Shown piece by piece: positions 63,233 through 64,000 of a DNA stretch of 64,000 nt (position 1 is the first letter of the stretch; the number at the start of each line of letters is the position of its first letter). Position numbers and translations under genes: made by a program. Origin of the DNA: JBLNDJ01 sp050261515 (GTDB lineage Bacteria > Acidobacteriota > Terriglobia > Bryobacterales > Bryobacteraceae); assembly GCA_050261515.1 (NCBI GenBank), contig JBLNDJ010000060.1, positions 1 through 64,000 of the forward strand. The letters run 5' to 3'. The notes beneath the pieces are model-generated. The model had not been told where the DNA came from, made no database searches, and saw only the letters and a list, made by a program, of their open reading frames with translations.

Positions 63233-63368
63233 GGTTTTCCTTCTCCGGTGGCGGGCACTGGCTCCAGCCCGCGTTCATCAGGGGTCCGAGTTTTTCGGGC
63301 GCCGCCTCCACCTGTTTCGGCTCGCCCGTGCCCCAGGGCGGCCGCATCCAGACGCATTGTTCAGTCAT
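63189..63368 (-). CDS. small conserved phage tail-region protein
   Basis: A 59-residue protein. CVWMRPPWGTGEPKQVEAAPEKLGPLMNAGWSQC has the look of the short phage proteins with PP-x-G-x-GEP and LxPLMxAGW motifs found beside tail tube genes. The ATG overlaps the upstream gene (ATGACTGA, 8 bases), and its end runs 44 bases into the tail tube gene in another frame. Function unknown. Confidence 0.6.
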   Translation of the reverse strand: MTEQCVWMRPPWGTGEPKQVEAAPEKLGPLMNAGWSQCPPPEKENHVDDETPRNPDLLR

Positions 63369-63834
63369 CTCCCATCTCCGGAAACGTGATTGGAACCGCG
63401 AAGTAATCGAGGCCCTCAGCATCGGTCTGCCGCTGAATGAGCGGCAGGTCCATCGGGTAGCAGGACGGGTGCACGGTAGCGTTTACCATCGGCACGCCCA
63501 ACGTGGCCGGCACACCCTTCGTGATCAGCCGAAACAGCCGGTAGTAAGCGGTCGGTGGGTCACCATCGAAGGTCTCCCGCGCCCGCAGGTAGAGGGTCAC
63601 CTGGTGTTTCCAGACATCCACGCCACCGAAGGTGCCCGGCGTCGTGCCTTGCCAGGTCGCCATGATCGATGGTGACGGCGCGGTGTGGATCGCGTTGGCA
63701 AGGCTCGCGCGCTTCGGGAACTGATCGTGGTAGGCATAGATGCGCTGCTCATCGCCGCCCATCTCGCCAACCAGTTCCGGGATATCCCGCAGGAGCGCGA
63801 CCAGGCCATCCACAAGATCCGCCGGGTTGATCAT
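63361..63834 (-). CDS. tail terminator / neck-region protein
   Basis: A 157-residue protein. MINPADLVDGLVALLRDIPELVGEMG at the start, then WKHQVTLYLRARETFDGDPPTAYYRLFRLI, then a beta-rich end (PMDLPLIQRQTDAEGLDYFAVPITF). Size, order and secondary-structure pattern fit the tail terminator or minor tail protein between connector and tube. ATG at 63834 overlaps the preceding gene stop (ATGA). Confidence 0.6.
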   Translation of the reverse strand: MINPADLVDGLVALLRDIPELVGEMGGDEQRIYAYHDQFPKRASLANAIHTAPSPSIMATWQGTTPGTFGGVDVWKHQVTLYLRARETFDGDPPTAYYRLFRLITKGVPATLGVPMVNATVHPSCYPMDLPLIQRQTDAEGLDYFAVPITFPEMGDD

Positions 63835-64000
63835 CGCTGCTTGCCTCCGAGGACCTTCTCCACAAGCAGGCGCGGCTTCATCGCGTCCAGCATCTTGCGC
63901 GCAGCCTCGACAACCACCGCCTTGTTCTTCGGCGAGAACACCATCCACTCCTCCCGCTTCTGATTGGCCCACGCCTTGATCCGGTCCTTGCGCGTCGAGA
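63831..64000 (-). CDS. C-terminal part of a neck/connector protein (cut by the window end)
   Basis: The last 55 residues of a gene that continues past the window (STRKDRIKAWANQKREEWM to VLGGKQR). The basic helical end would fit an HK97-gp10-like connector protein, but too little is present to decide. Stop TGA at 63831-63833 overlaps the next ATG. Confidence 0.6.
   Translation of the reverse strand, partial: STRKDRIKAWANQKREEWMVFSPKNKAVVVEAARKMLDAMKPRLLVEKVLGGKQR

Noticed and set aside
1..64000. CRISPR array or diversity-generating retroelement
   Set aside because: No regularly spaced repeat set and no reverse transcriptase motif near the fibre or elsewhere were seen.

Overview
The window is the left part of an integrated tailed-phage (siphophage-like) element in a G+C-rich bacterium. 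The host cannot be fixed from the sequence; an Acidobacteriota-like host is only a guess. The left boundary is visible: bases 77-121 hold the 3' half of a tRNA-Pro(GGG) gene on the minus strand, broken in the anticodon loop. This is the expected scar of integration into a tRNA gene. Bases 1-76 should be host DNA and the element runs right from about 121. The right end, terminase, portal, capsid and lysis genes lie outside the window.

Layout. (1) 393-3575: plus-strand cargo between att and integrase: an AbiEi/AbiEii toxin-antitoxin pair under a promoter with a palindromic operator, then a AAA ATPase. (2) 3618-16227: the minus-strand early block, tightly overlapped: integrase, UvrD-like helicase, RepB-type primase, HNH and VRR-NUC nucleases, SNF2-type helicase, an excisionase-like HTH protein and several small phage proteins. 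(3) 16278-17626: a divergent control region whose palindrome overlaps the promoters, followed by an XRE-IrrE regulator. (4) 17796-37231: a plus-strand defence island. It begins with a five-gene DISARM-like operon (a GNAT-ABC ATPase-ASCH fusion, a DrmE-like protein, DrmA, DrmB, DrmC) that has no DNA methyltransferase. It continues with a three-gene DUF6361 / phospholipase-D-like / SNF2-helicase operon and a DUF4062 protein. (5) 37677-41895: a visibly more A+T-rich block with a membrane protein, a complete NMT1/SsuABC-like ABC importer and a SAM methyltransferase, unusual phage cargo. (6) 41988-64000: the minus-strand tail module, read right to left: connector and terminator-like proteins, tail tube, tail chaperones G and GT with a -1 slippery site, tape measure, a peptidoglycan hydrolase-like protein, tail-tip proteins, a 1,270-residue receptor-binding candidate and a fibre.

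The tail module is interrupted three times by moron insertions: a DUF5677/HEPN-like gene with an HNH-like gene (47953-49556), a secreted WG-repeat protein (53699-56131) and a second DUF5677/HEPN-like gene (60438-61169).

The most interesting reading is that this is a prophage loaded with defence genes, and that its DISARM-like operon may mark self DNA by a route other than methylation, or not at all. The GNAT-ABC-ASCH protein is translationally coupled to the DrmE-like gene and is the obvious candidate for the missing function.
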